Positions 1 to 12,218 of a stretch of 64,000 nt of DNA are shown here, in pieces. The position numbers and the translations under genes are program-made. Under the pieces are notes generated by a model that was not told where the DNA came from, ran no database searches, and saw nothing but the letters and a program-made list of their open reading frames with translations. The stretch covers positions 15,539,501 through 15,603,500 of the forward strand of contig OY754335.1 of the NCBI GenBank assembly GCA_963573305.1, read 5' to 3'. The stretch comes from Pyrrhosoma nymphula (Eukaryota > Arthropoda > Insecta > Odonata > Coenagrionidae). Every line of letters begins with the position of its first letter. The first letter of the stretch is position 1.

Positions 1-2399
1 AGAGTAAAAAAGCATGGACTCAGGATCGGAGACTGAGAGAGGATATATAGGTATCGGGAGTTAGGGCTGTTAGTTGGTGGCGCCCCTCCGTAGGCTTAAA
101 GTGAGAAAGAATGAAAAAAGAAACAAAAAGCGATCGCCGCAAGAACACATTCGCACACCCTTGGACACGACACCACACGTGCGTCGGTCCACACCGCCTC
201 TACCTCCCGATCGAGCTCTTTACCAGTTTCAGCGTTGCAGGATTTACACTTCAACGCCATTTCACCGAGTTTTACGAGCCGACTACTCCCCCCCCTCTCT
301 ATCTCCTTGCACGGTTGAGGTATGTGCGGGGGTAGGGGGCCTCGTGTGCGTTGGAAGGGGGGAGGGGTACGGTGGGAAAGAGAATGAGGGTGGGAAGTAC
401 GATTGACAGAAGTTGGGTCGAGAGGGTGAGAGGAAGATATCGGGAGAAAAAAGAGTGCAGGAAGTGGGGGAAATAGGAGGAGGTTCGAGCAATCTGCTGC
501 TGAAGGCGAAACGAATGAGTGACTGGTATATATCTGTGCTGGGAGGGTGTTTGCGGGAGAAAGAGAGGAGCTTTAGGAATGGGCAAAGGGTGTTGGCAAT
601 ATGGACGGGACTTTTCGAGGTCTTGCTGTTTTATAGCGGGGTCGCCGTTTCATAAAAGCGGGCTTATTTTTTTTTATCTTTCCTTTCCCGTCTCTTTATC
701 CTCATCCGCCCCGCCGGTAGAATTATTAAAAATGAAAATTCTCCGGTCGACAGTCTTGATTAGCAGGTAGCTTTCTTCTTTCTGAGACTTTGACAGGGTT
801 CAAATCCAAGCTGTTTTATCTCCGTAACTTTCTCTCTAGCGATCTTTTTTATATGATATCTCCTCTCTGTTTGTATATTAAAGTTTATATTCCCTGTGTA
901 ATTTGCGAGATTTTACCAAATCTTAATTTAACTTTGACCTCCAACTCTGGAGCACTTTACAGAATTGAAATTCTTGCCTCAGCAAAAGAACTGGTGATAT
1001 TTTTTAAGGGCTTGATTACATTTCTACATTGTTTTTTATTTTCATAAAAAGGAGAGAGAATGAATTTTGGAAAGAGATACACCCGCTTGCAGATTATTAT
1101 TATTTAAAAGTAAGTTCTTTTCGTAATGTCAGCCGTATAGAAATGTTGCTCTAACCGCTCATATGCTGAGTAGAAATGACCCAAATAAACAACGCCCACT
1201 ATTAAATAATTATCACCATTTCACCTAAAGATTAGAAACATGTTCAAAATAGTCCTCTTATCTTGTGAAAGGACTTAGTGGAAACCATGATGATCCGTAT
1301 TTATCGACACTATATCAAACTTTGAGAGCTTGTTTTTCACTGAAAATTGGAAAGTTGTATTTAAAATACATTTTCCATTAAAATGAGAAGATTATATTAT
1401 CTTCATGGGACACAACCACCTTTTATAACAACTAATAAGCATAGTGATTTTAAAAAGAAATTATTTCAGAAAGATAATTCCCACCAGAGAAACATTAAAT
1501 ATAATTTTCATAAGGAACAAGTGCGCGAGTTTTAAATGGAATTGGAATTGCAGTGATAAATTATTGATTTGCATGATTGGTGAGAAAAAATTGCAATCCA
1601 ACTATTTTACTCAGTAATAAAAATAAAAATATAGGACAAGTAATAATTTCTAAATTTGAATAAATTTGAAATATTAGAGATGACAAATGATTTTATTGAT
1701 TGTAAGTGAGATTGCTGTGGAATTTCGACATCACATCTTGAGCAAGGTTGACAGAATTTTATACTTGTGTTATTTTATCTTTGTTATTCTAGGTAACATT
1801 TTAAACCCTGATGGTGATTTGATAGCATAAAACTCGGTTGATTACCAACAAATATTTTGTGGGATAATAACGAGAGTATAACCCTTCATAATATTGAGGC
1901 TTCCTCAAAGAAAAGTTTCGTGGAGCGGTGGCAGAAACTTAATAACTATTGGTAGCAATTGTTTAATTAAAAGCACAGCATCGTGGAGATTCTGCATGTG
2001 AAATCGTAGTAATCAATCTAGAAATTTCAGGTGCAACCATTTGACAAGTTTCATTCTTCCACTCCATATTTTTCACATAAATTAACTTATTCAATATCTC
2101 TCCTCGAATACGCAACTTTCTGAACGACTGAATTGGAAATAAAAACCCTTTGGACCCGTTATATCGATGGGCTCCAAGGGAATACTCAACATTTTTTTAT
2201 TATTATGGAATCTCTCCGAGTGAAACCTGCGAAAAAGCGTTGAGAATAACGCCAGTAAAACGCGATATATCATCCTATTATTCATGCACGCCTGTGGGGA
2301 GCTTTAATGCCGTCCCATTATTCCCTTTTTAATTCCAAAGTTCCTCAACCTTGTTAAGCTGGAATTGAAAGTTTTTCCCCAGACCGAATTAACGCCAAC
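1..2399. other. No recognisable gene
   Basis: Non-coding by eye. The first 650 bases are GC-richer with purine-rich stretches, and short overlapping frames there read as low-complexity Arg/Gly/Pro/Ser peptides on both strands, which is typical of compositional bias rather than coding. From about 700 the DNA is AT-rich with frequent stops in all frames. I see no repeat family, splice-bounded exon or RNA gene. Confidence 0.6.
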
Positions 2400-3130
2400 G
2401 GAGGGGGGCGGGGGTGGGTGGGTTTGGAATGGAGTGGGCGGAGATTTAGAAAAATGAGAGCACTCCATCTCGACCCCCGACTCCATCTCACATTCACTCA
2501 CTTTTCTGCATTCTCTTCCTTCCTTCGCCTGCCCCTTGCCTTGTCCACGTCCCCCCTCCTTTCCTTCTCTACCCTCCACAATCACGAGAGGAGGGAAGAA
2601 ATTCGCTAGAAATATCCTTCCTACCCCTATTCCCTCCTTTCAGCTTCCCTCCACACCTTTCCACCTCCGCCGACAAGCCCGCGCAACTCCCCACACTCCC
2701 GTAGTCGCCGCATCCCCTAACACCCCCATACCGCTCTCTGCCCTTCTTCCACCTTTTTAGACACTGCCCGCCATCCGCCAATGAATGGACGACCCTTAGC
2801 CCTTCAAAAGGTTCGATCTCGCGTTCAGGAGAAAATAAATTGCTGGGCCAACAAAAGGTGATTCCCCGACTTTAATCAGACTGCGGCGGGTTGGCTAGGC
2901 CTCCAGTTCTGTTCCCTACCCTCTCTTTCTCTCTCTATATCTCTCCCTTCACTCTTGTCCACCTCCTCTTACCCCACCGCCTACAAAACCCTGTTCTTTT
3001 TTGCCCCTTCATATCCATTCTCTTGTTCCCCTCCCCCCTCAATCTCTCTCTCTCCTCCTCTCTCTCTCTCCCTCTCTTGCTGTCTCCTTCGAATGGATTG
3101 TTTAGGGTCCCCTCTTTTCCTTTTTAAGGT
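2400..3130. other. Pyrimidine-rich low-complexity tract
   Basis: The plus strand is dominated by C and T, with runs of CTCTCT and CCTCC from about 2465 to 2760 and again from about 2905 to 3125. Short frames on either strand give Pro/Ser/Leu-rich or Glu/Gly/Arg-rich peptides that mirror the composition. It could be a degenerated microsatellite or a region prone to triplex (H-DNA) formation. There is no evidence of a gene. Confidence 0.55.
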
Positions 3131-6100
3131 TTTATTTGTTCATCGGAAGAGGTTTTTGGGGTGAAGTGAAATCCTTCCCACTCTTCCTGGGGCAGATATT
3201 ATGTGCCGGAAAGGCTATTTTCGCTCTCGTTTATTTTCCTGTCCAGACGAGGATGTCAAAGTGTGAACTTTCAATATGGCGTACATGCGAATTAAGGTTA
3301 ATGGCTACAATATTTCCGGTTCTAGTCGAAGTTTAGTTTACTAACTTTCAGTACCTATTTCCATGCATTATCTAAGGGAGCTATTCAATTCATATTATTA
3401 AGAAAAAAGTGCAACCGATTACCATTTTAACTGGAAAGTTAAGCTCACGTTATAGAATATCCCGAATTAATAATACCAGATTTATATTTTTGCGAGAGAA
3501 ATAAGTATGTGCAAGCCTGGCATGGAGTAGCAGCTGAAGGTTACTCGCTGGCCTATTAAAATTTGGTGATATTATTACTGTAATTCTTCAAACTTGATTA
3601 TAATAACATTTTAGTAATAAAAATAACTGTCAGCAATCTGAATTTTGTACTCATAATTCATGAATAAACTGATTTTTGCTTTTTTCGTATGCTAGCTACT
3701 GATGGTGTAATTTTTTGCACCATTTTGTTAGTATTGCAATTTGCAAGAAACTTGCAACTTTTTCCGCACGATTTCCTTCGCGGCGATTCGGCCTAGGAAT
3801 GAGTATTTACGAGATCTACAACGTTAAAAGTGTTCTGTGGTCGGGACGCGATGGCTTCCCCCTGCATAGTGCGCGCGCTCTTAAATTTCCCATCCGGCAA
3901 ACTGGGATGGGCGGTTTTAGCGACCCGATGAAACGATTACGGTCACCCGATAATACCTGTCCGTCCGTCCCCCGCCTTGATTTTGACCGGGACGTTTAAA
4001 GTCCCTCCCATTAGCAGTGGACTTCCGGAGCTGCGGGTGATATCACGGTCTGGTTTGAAAACGACTTCCAACTCCGACAATCGATGCCCAGACTGTGTGG
4101 GCGAGTGTAAGATGAGGATTACTACCGGAGTAACTTGACGAATAGGTATGATGGGCGCTTAGGGCCGACGTTGTTTCAGCATTAATAGGATATAGTCTGC
4201 GTCAATATTTACGCGATTCCAGTCCAGACTCCCTAGTAGTCACGTGCGCTCTTGTACATTCCTATCGGAGCCATCGGATCTATCGGCTGCTCCTTTCTCC
4301 GTCGCCAACCCAGAAAGTTCGCTGTATTTTCGCGTACGCCCATGCACGTTAAAGAATTATCGGGCAAGGACAGGGGCTTCAAGCCATAAATATCGAAGCT
4401 ATTCGCGATTATTGATATTGTTGTCAGGTCGTTCGTTATATTTTCGGGTGGAGAAGGGGACATGGGAAGGAAGACTAAGAGGAGTCGAGATAAATTTGAT
4501 GGACTTTACGAGGAAGCGTCGAGCTTGCCCCTGTCAATGTCAGTGCAGCGCAAAATGAAGTTGGCGCTCAGTGTGTTGTTAATAATAGGGTGGAAGCTCA
4601 GCAGGTTCGTGATTAAAGGGAAGGAGAATGCCATATTTAAAGCTTATGGAGGCGATAAAGATAAACACGAATTGCAATGTATTGTTTGAGGAGAACTTTT
4701 TCTGCATTGCTCGAAATCGGTTTTAAGGTTGGAAATATATGTCCCACGTCTTTTGTTGGACGGCTTAATAACATTAGTAATGGTAATTGTAACTTTGAAA
4801 AGAACCCCAGTGATAAACTTGGCCTGCGGATATGTATATTTGGTGAATTTAATTTAATATTACTCCAGTGCTGGTTGCACTGATGAATCAAGCTTTAATG
4901 AACTAGTTTTAGGGAGTAAATACATCTCTTTGACATATGGGCAATCATTATTTCTTGGGTCTTCCCTATCAAGAGTGAAATGAAATTTTAAAATTTATAT
5001 AAAGAGGGAAGGGTATTCTCATTATTTAGATCGCTTTTCACGGAAATGTCAGCGTCATAGCTACTTTTTGGAAGACAACATTACTTGTTTGTTAAAATCT
5101 ATTTACCCTTTCATTTCATGGAATTTGTGTATTAACTATCTGGATTTTCCATTATTTTGAAATAATCAAACCTTTTTGAAGGGGTCCGATACTGAACATA
5201 TTATATCACAAATACGGCAAAAACGATATAAAATAGGTATTGAAGTTTAAAATATGAAAAAAAGCAGAATTCATGCAGAAACAATAGTCATAAATCTCTT
5301 CTGGCGCCATTTAACCGAAATTCTTTAAGTTTGGCCTTGCCTTAATATTTACGCTTTAGTAATAGTAAGTTTTAGTTAACGTCTTATGTAAAATATCCTT
5401 TATTGAGTTTATATTTTCTTGGAATTATATAATTGGCTCGCATGTAAGAGGAAGAATTTTTCCATTCATGATTATGAAAAGATATACGAGCACCCATAGC
5501 TGAAAGTGTTCGCTGAGTATGTTTTATTTTGAGGAGGAACGGCTAAAGAAATGCTCGTAGAAAAAGAACAGCTTTGTACATCATAAAACGATTGCAAAAA
5601 ACAGCAAAAGCATTAGTTTCACTGGTATGTGGGCGTGAAATGATTACGATTTCTAACACTGGAGGAGTGGTGTCAGAGATAAATAATGAATGCTGCAAAA
5701 GACAGGCTGTCGATGAAGAAAACCTAGAAAGATATATACTGCTTGAAATTGCCTAATAAGAATTACCAAAGGTACTACAAGCGAGCGATGTAAGACGTCA
5801 GCACTTGCGGCTAAGAAAAAATTGACAAGCAGAGGTACTATCGCTTGCAGGGTGGTTCCGATCAATAACTTGCCTTTTTCTATGAACAGCTTATCGTGAT
5901 AGTAATGATGAATGGTATTACTGGTCTAGGTACATACTAATGCTTTATCTCTATGTAAGCCTTGAGCATATTGGTTTTAAGAAATAATTTGCCGTAAGGA
6001 GCATCTTTAGTGACTATCTTTTGCGGATACTTATGCTAGTAAATGCGAGTAATTGTGAAATTATTGCTTTGACACACATTATTACGGTACTTTCGACTAC

Positions 6101-6639
6101 AGTCTTGTATAAAATACCACCATCATCTTAGAATATGGTGAGAGTTGGCGATTAATGACGAAGGAAGCTTTCAATCATAAGACTCTATCATAGGACTTTA
6201 CTACTTTACTCTAATTGAGGGTAAAAAATCCTATTCAGTTTTATTTAGATTTATGTCGAGTAAATTATTTCCTAATCAACATTATACTGGATTAGGTACA
6301 TCATTAGCTGTAAGAAGATAAAGTTGGTTGGCTGTTGATTCATCAAATATATTTTACATGGCATTTCTGATTTCACATTTAAGGCGAGGATTAATGAAAA
6401 TATCGGTGAGTTTTTCAAGAAAGTTCTTGAAAAAATAACGAAATAATTTCTCTATCACTTTGTAGGCTTTTCCACGTTAAGTTGCTAAATAATGCTATTT
6501 CTATTTTAAGTGGGTAGAGATTGCAGTATCACTCAGTATTCCGTAGTTATCTTAGTGAAGAAAACATTTTTAAATCGGATCAAATCTTTCATGACTCCTG
6601 AATTTATGTAGCGTTCCTCCTATTACTGTGTTGCTTCGG
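3131..6639. other. No recognisable gene
   Basis: Mostly AT-rich DNA. A GC-richer island spans roughly 3770-4560, with frames of about 100 residues in more than one phase (for example plus 4244-4558, minus 4233-4463). None carries a motif I recognise and the opposite-strand frames are equally long, so I do not call a gene. From 4560 on I see nothing. Confidence 0.5.
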
Positions 6640-6760
6640 TATTCAGATAGAGTGCCAAGTAAGGAACGGTTGCTCACGATAGTGCCATCCTTTCTGGATA
6701 AAGCGGTCGTCTATTCGAATCCCGCTTGGGGATTTGGATGTATGCGATATGCATTTTTCA
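6640..6760 (+). repeat. Possible tRNA-derived SINE fragment
   Basis: Around 6711-6727 the sequence reads TATTCGAATCCCGC, which resembles the RNA polymerase III B box (GGTTCGAATCC) and is followed by CTTGGGG, as in arthropod tRNA-derived SINEs. The A-box side is poorly conserved, so this could be chance. Confidence 0.28.
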
Positions 6761-9700
6761 TCTTCCCACTTCCGCCGGCGAGTCCATCACCCTCCGAGCG
6801 ACCTCTCCTGATAAAAATCCAAAAGAAGGAAAAAAATGAAAGCGAAGGAGCGCCGCTCGAAAAAAATAATCAATCATGTTTAGCTCAGGATGCCGAAAGC
6901 TGACGCTCCGTTCCATATCATCCATCAAAAAACACGCACACATACCGGCGTAAGATCAGGGGCATACAGGCGTATCTGGTATATCCGTGGACGCCGAAGC
7001 TGTTTAGCTAATATAAGCGGAATGATAAAAATTCCAATACGTCGACCGACTTAAAGGCAGCGTAGTCGAGCCTAACGATCCTTTGAGAGGCAGTTGAGAG
7101 TAACTTATGCAGGAGGACGCGTCCGTCTTTTCCACCATCGGAAGATGATTAAAATCCTTCGTTCTACTATGCCGTAGAAACTACTCTTCGGTTTTAAAAG
7201 ACAGCTTCTTTCTTTATTGCCATATGCCGGTCAATAATGATCCTTTAGGCAAAGCAAGCATTATTAGTTTCAGACTGTAAAGAGACAATTTGAACTCCAT
7301 TGGTAAACGATTGACTATAAGTTGTTCTTTAAGTAAGTTTAGTTACATTAAATATAGTCCGAGGCAGAATTTACAATATGAGTCCAATGAGTTAGTGTTT
7401 GTGGTACTTCCAGGATTATCTCCTCATGAAAGATTTTCCATTCTGCAATATTTGTTTCGGATGTCAGCAGTTAGTATTTTTTTGCCTTTATCCATTTACC
7501 TAAGAGAGTATGTCAGCCTTATATTTTTACATAGATGGTTATAAAAATATTTTGACGACTATAGGCCAATCTATGAGGCGATATAGCGAAGTAGGTATAA
7601 AAATGTAGATAAAATAATTCCGATTTATTTGTTTCCTCATATGCCATTTGAAATCACAGCAGGATAAGATGACCTGTATGCTCCAGAACTGATAAGTAAC
7701 TTTTATTCGCCCATTAATGCTTTTTCCATAGGCCAATATGAGACAAATGGCGAGTAAATATTTATAAATATTTCTTTCAAAATTATTGGATTCTCTAATG
7801 TACATACTATCTTCTAATAATTTTAATAAGTAAAAATAAGCTTTAACGTCTATAACAAATTGTTATAGAGGTCTATTCTAGATTCTACGACTTAAACGTT
7901 GATTATTTTGAAAATAAATGTAATATTTTTAAGCTGTATTGTAGCTTTAATTGTGAAAGCTACAATGCAGCTACAACACGCTATCATGAACCGCCGTGCC
8001 TGGCGAGTCACCGAAAGCCATTTTTATTGGTGCGCAAGTCTCATTGGAATAAAACGGAGAAAGGACCGGAAAAATGCTCGATCACTTTTACTTTGAGTTA
8101 ACGTTTTTGCATTAACTTCCCATCGTTTGGGTAAAATTATTTTAATGATTAAAACTATTCTAAAAATAAAAGAATGAAGTGCCTATATGAATTTTCTAAT
8201 AATTACGGGTGTAAATATCTAAGCAATAAAATTAAAATGAACAGGGTTAATCCCACGTTCACACATTGCCTCTGTGACTCTGAGTGCGAAGCTCATCGGT
8301 GGTAATAATTATTTCTAGATGATCGGAAAACATGTGGGGAAGAAAATAAGGATTGAAAAAAAGTGCCTTTTTGGCACCCTCACTCAAATAGCATTGGATC
8401 CTGAGCACTGGGACTCCTTTTCCACATCCCCTTCAATCACGCCCAGCAATTACGTAGCAGTTCAAAAAGCAAAAAATCACTCGCCCTGGAAATCAATTCC
8501 CTTCGTTTTTTCCACCTCCACGCAGTCATACCCTGGGGGCTTAATATCGAAGTTTTTAAGGAACCGATGGTAGAGGAGGAGGCTAAGGGAGGGAAGTGGT
8601 AGGAAAAGGGGACGAGAGATTAAAAAGGAAGCCTAGGGTGGATATATATATTTTTTTTCTCCAATGCGGGTGGGGGGTGGAGGATGAAGGGCGTAAGACG
8701 GGGAGCGTGCGGTTCCGTTTTGGGAAGGGCTTAAAAGGGACACGCCGACGGAAACTTGAGGGGAGAAGGCAGCAGTAGCGCAATGTCTTGAAAGACAACG
8801 TTAAATATATATTTTTTTCTCTTTTTCAAAACGCCGAAAAGGAAAACTTTTTACTTTCCGACAAAAATATTTCTCGCTCTCCTTCTCCACTAACGGTCCT
8901 CCATCTTACCTTACCGATTTCTTGTTCCTTTCTTTTTTCCCCAACACTCCCAAAGATTTTCTCCCTTTTCCCTTCATCTTTCTGATGGTTCTACCTCATT
9001 TCTTTATACTCGAGAATCTCTTTCCTTCCCACTCCTCCCCCTACTTCTTCTCTACTGCTGCTGTTTTTCTTGCTCCCTAAACCCCTCTCTTTTTCCGGAG
9101 GCTATATTGCTTCCATAATCCTTTCACCTACGCAAGGGGGGGGGGGAGGGGGAGAAGGCTGAAAGGCACTGCCTTAAGATATTCTTTCCAAAAAACTTAG
9201 AGCAAATATGTACAAAACGAAATGTGGCCCGGGTGTGTGCTGGTTCTTTGCTCTGCTCCACCCCCTTTCCGTCAAATAGTGTAGGGTTTTTTATATGAAT
9301 CCTTTGCCTGAGGTGTTCGTTCTGGGTCTTACGAGTAATGGAAGTGTGGAAAAATGTATACCACCTCAGCGGTTGTATGAGCATGACTCAGTTTCAGCAC
9401 AGAAGACTGAGCTTACCGGTAGGAATTGACCATTTATTAGAAAATGAAGCATGAAATCATTAAAATTCCATATTATGTTACAAAAAAATGTCGATATTTT
9501 TCATAGATTTACGAAGTTTTGCCTTGCAGAGTGTGATTTTTAAAAATCGTCTTCCTATATTATCGCAAAATTTACCAGCAATACGGCACATTTTAATTAT
9601 AATTTGAGCACGAATAAAGGCCTGAATCATTCAAAACACACACTCATTATAGTATTCGTTACACAACCCTCACAGCACTTGTAATTCTCTCTGGGTTTCC

Positions 9701-11240
9701 TAAATACATTTTTTACAATGCACCCTTGCCATAGTAAATACCTACTCTTTGCTTTGGAAAATTCATTAGGATATTACACCATAAATGTATTAAAATTCTG
9801 AACTCAAGTTAAAGTAGGAAGAGTGAAGAAACTGTGAAGAATTCCAAAAGGGCTGTTTCATGGAGAAAATATATTGTAGTGGTCTTCCGCTGACTTATAA
9901 CTCTTCTAATATTTTTAACGCTTGATAAGTTTTTAATAAAATACCCTGTACGTAATTTGATCGTTCATCTCTGGGATTTTATGGCTTTTACTGGATTCCA
10001 ACGCAAAATGTTTAATAACATAATGGATTGGCATATGCGGTTGCAGAAAAACTGTTAAAAAACAAACGCTTAAACTTGAGTTTTCTGAGCTACTAAATTT
10101 AAGAGCTTCCTGGAAAAGTAGCCTGTTCCAGTCCAGTGAGATTTCCGAAATTATTCACTAATAAATTTACGTAAAAATATGTGTGCTACATAGGCTTAAG
10201 TAAACGGTCTCCCATATCGCCATTTCATGGAATCGCTATTGTGCTCATGCGGTGTTTTAGTCGGAAGAGAATGTCAGCATTTATCTCGAACATAAAGCGC
10301 GGTTCAACTTCCATTATCCTTCCCCGAGCCTCCATTCATTCCACTCATTTCCATATTATGATTTCCACTTAGTCTTTCCTTCTCTTCTTCCTCAATGTTT
10401 CTTGCCAGTTTATCAAGTTCTATCTGCAGGGGCTTAAGATATTTATTATTGCATAAATTTTCACTCTCTTAATGAACTAAAAACCATATGCAATGTGAAG
10501 TGAAAAAATAAATAGTCCACCCGTTAAGAGAAAAAGCCATCAGAGAAATTGGATAATTGGGTAACAACATGATACAAGCATTCCATGCTAATGATTTAGT
10601 TTTGGATTCTAGTCCATATGACTGTAAAAATTCTGCATGCATTCAAAAGGAATAAAATAAGGGAAATTACTTATCGCAGGGTTGTAGGTGCAATGGTTGG
10701 TGGCATATCTGTGTACTGTCGACTACTCTGACGATTTTTTCATGTTGGCTACGAGTCAATAGGGATCAAGGAGTTTTTTTTACGAATTTTTGATGCCACA
10801 TCTAAATTCCATTCAGCCTGACACCACAAAAAAACCGAAGTAGCTTAGTTTGGTTAGAAGATTGGGAGGAATAGCTGTATTTTGAGTGCAAAGAATAAAT
10901 CAAATGAATGAGTGGATAATTTTTTGGGAAGGGAAATTCCTCAACGCAAAGTTTTAGGTGTAATTTGAGGTTATAGTTTGCGAACTATGACGATAAGTGC
11001 ATTTGAAATATACTGAACTTTCATGTAACTGAAAATTGAACATGACAGCTTAAGCAAAAATGTCGGCTTAAAGCGATGAATGACTCTGGTCTGGGCCGGC
11101 ATTAGGGATTGAGGGGTCCTGTGCAAACGAAAGTCGGGGGTACCCTAAATTTGCATTGAAATATTGATATAGTACCATCTTTCAAGCCTATTTCATGGAA
11201 AGAGTGAAATTATCCGACAAACTGGCTAATGATTTCAAGA
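6761..11240. other. No recognisable gene; strand-biased tract at 8570-9160
   Basis: AT-rich, with stops in all frames. Between about 8570 and 8780 the plus strand is purine-rich, and between 8870 and 9110 it is pyrimidine-rich, ending near a run of nine or more G at 9136. Frames in this part are compositional. I see no repeat or gene in 9400-11240. Confidence 0.5.
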
Positions 11241-11517
11241 TATTAGGGCAGACTTAAAAGTAAGGTCTCCAATTTTTTTTTCATAGAAAATGACATTTAT
11301 TTACATTGTTGGATACATCGTTGGAAAGGTCATGGCTTCAGCTATTTTTCGATGTAGTCACCTTGGCGCTCGATGATTTTCCTCATCCGCATGATGAACT
11401 TTTGAACACCGTCGTCATACCAGCTTCCGTCCGCGTTGAGAAGGCGTTGACCTCCTCTTGCACCTCGTCGTCCGACGCGATCTTCATCCCTCCTAGGTGT
11501 TTCTTCAGGGTGAGGAT
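11241..11517 (-). mobile_element. Mariner transposon fragment: transposase C-terminus and 3' terminal repeat
   Basis: Read on the minus strand, this stretch encodes the end of a mariner transposase: a motif like ADGSWYDDGVQKF and then a terminal GDYIEK before the stop at 11342. Mariner transposases typically end in this way. Beyond the stop lies a T/A-rich segment and then, at about 11245-11272, GGAGACCTTACTTTTAAGTC, which resembles a mariner inverted terminal repeat and abuts a TA. The upstream half of the gene is absent on this strand: at about 11517 the sequence switches to a plus-strand mariner segment. Bases 11443-11513 are a reverse-complement duplicate of 11777-11850, so this is one half of a rearranged pair. 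It is not functional. Confidence 0.75.
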
Positions 11518-11856
11518 TATTGTTGGTAGATTTCATGCCCCGGGGAACCACTATCAATAAGGAAAGATACTGCCACACATTACAAAAGCTTCGGCGCGCC
11601 ATCAAGAACAAACGTTTAGGAATGCTGACGAAGGGGGTTTCATTTCATCACGACAACGCGCGACCGCATACGGCTAGTCAGACGCAGGAACTGATCTCGA
11701 AGTTTGGGTGGAAAGTGATCGGGCATCCTCCGTACAGCCTCGACGTCGCACCAAGTGATTTCCACATGTTCAGCACCCTGAAGAAACACCTAGGAGGGAT
11801 GAAGATCGCGACGGACGACAAGTTGCAATAGGAGGTCAACGCCTTCGCAACGTCTA
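11518..11856 (+). pseudogene. Mariner transposase catalytic fragment
   Basis: The frame at 11520-11831 encodes about 100 residues from the catalytic core of a mariner (Tc1/mariner superfamily, DD34D) transposase. Visible hallmarks are VDFMPRGTTIN at the start, HHDNARPHTA with the second catalytic Asp, and PPYSLDVAPSDFH with the third Asp 34 residues later. Conserved KKHLGG follows. The N-terminal helix-turn-helix region and first Asp are missing, a stop (TAG) interrupts the frame at about 11829, and the C-terminal end does not follow. That end is instead found inverted just to the left. The family moves by cut-and-paste into TA sites. This copy is dead. Confidence 0.85.
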
Positions 11857-11860
11857 GTAG

Positions 11861-11911
11861 TACTCTCTCCAGTATATAACAACGTCTGAGTACTCTCTCC
11901 AGTATATAAAT
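11861..11911 (+). repeat. Short direct repeat, two copies
   Basis: AGTACTCTCTCCAGTATATAA occurs at about 11861-11881 and again at 11891-11911, separated by a 9-base spacer. It lies between the broken mariner end and the fold-back repeat, so it may mark a local duplication made when one of them arrived. Confidence 0.7.
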
Positions 11912-11917
11912 ATCTGT

Positions 11918-12171
11918 CGAAAATTAAACAACCATTCGTGTGAGTTTCTTTTGTTTGTGCCACTATGTTTTTACTTGTCACGCCTGTGACTCCTTATTGG
12001 ATATATTTTCACCACGTGTGAATTTCCTTGATTGAAAATATGTATGTGTGTGTGTTCAATCAAGGAAATTCACATGTGGTGAAAATATATCCAATAAGGA
12101 GTCACAGGTGTGACAAGTAAAAAACATAGTGACACAAACAAAAGAAACTCATACGAACGGTTTAATTTTCG
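11918..12171. repeat. Fold-back inverted repeat, about 117-bp arms
   Basis: Arms at 11918-12035 and 12056-12171 are near-perfect reverse complements around a 20-base TG-rich loop. Only scattered differences and one single-base indel are visible. A transcript would form a long hairpin. The right arm is followed directly by a hammerhead-like motif at 12188-12218. No reading frame is present, so this is a non-autonomous fold-back element or an inverted pair of small retroelement copies. Confidence 0.85.
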
Positions 12172-12187
12172 ACGAAAAGAAAACATG

Positions 12188-12218
12188 GACGTTTCGACGG
12201 TCAAACCGTCATCATCGG
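12188..12218 (-). ncRNA. Hammerhead-ribozyme-like motif, degenerate
   Basis: On the minus strand: CCGATGAT, a perfect 6-bp stem (GACGGT/ACCGTC) with a TTG loop, then GAAAC and GTC. Against the hammerhead core CUGANGA...GAAA this has one core change (U4 to C), one additional U before stem II, and no room for a normal stem III. It follows the same layout as the copies at 31245 and 54973. Assignment as ribozyme-derived is inference. Confidence 0.35.
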
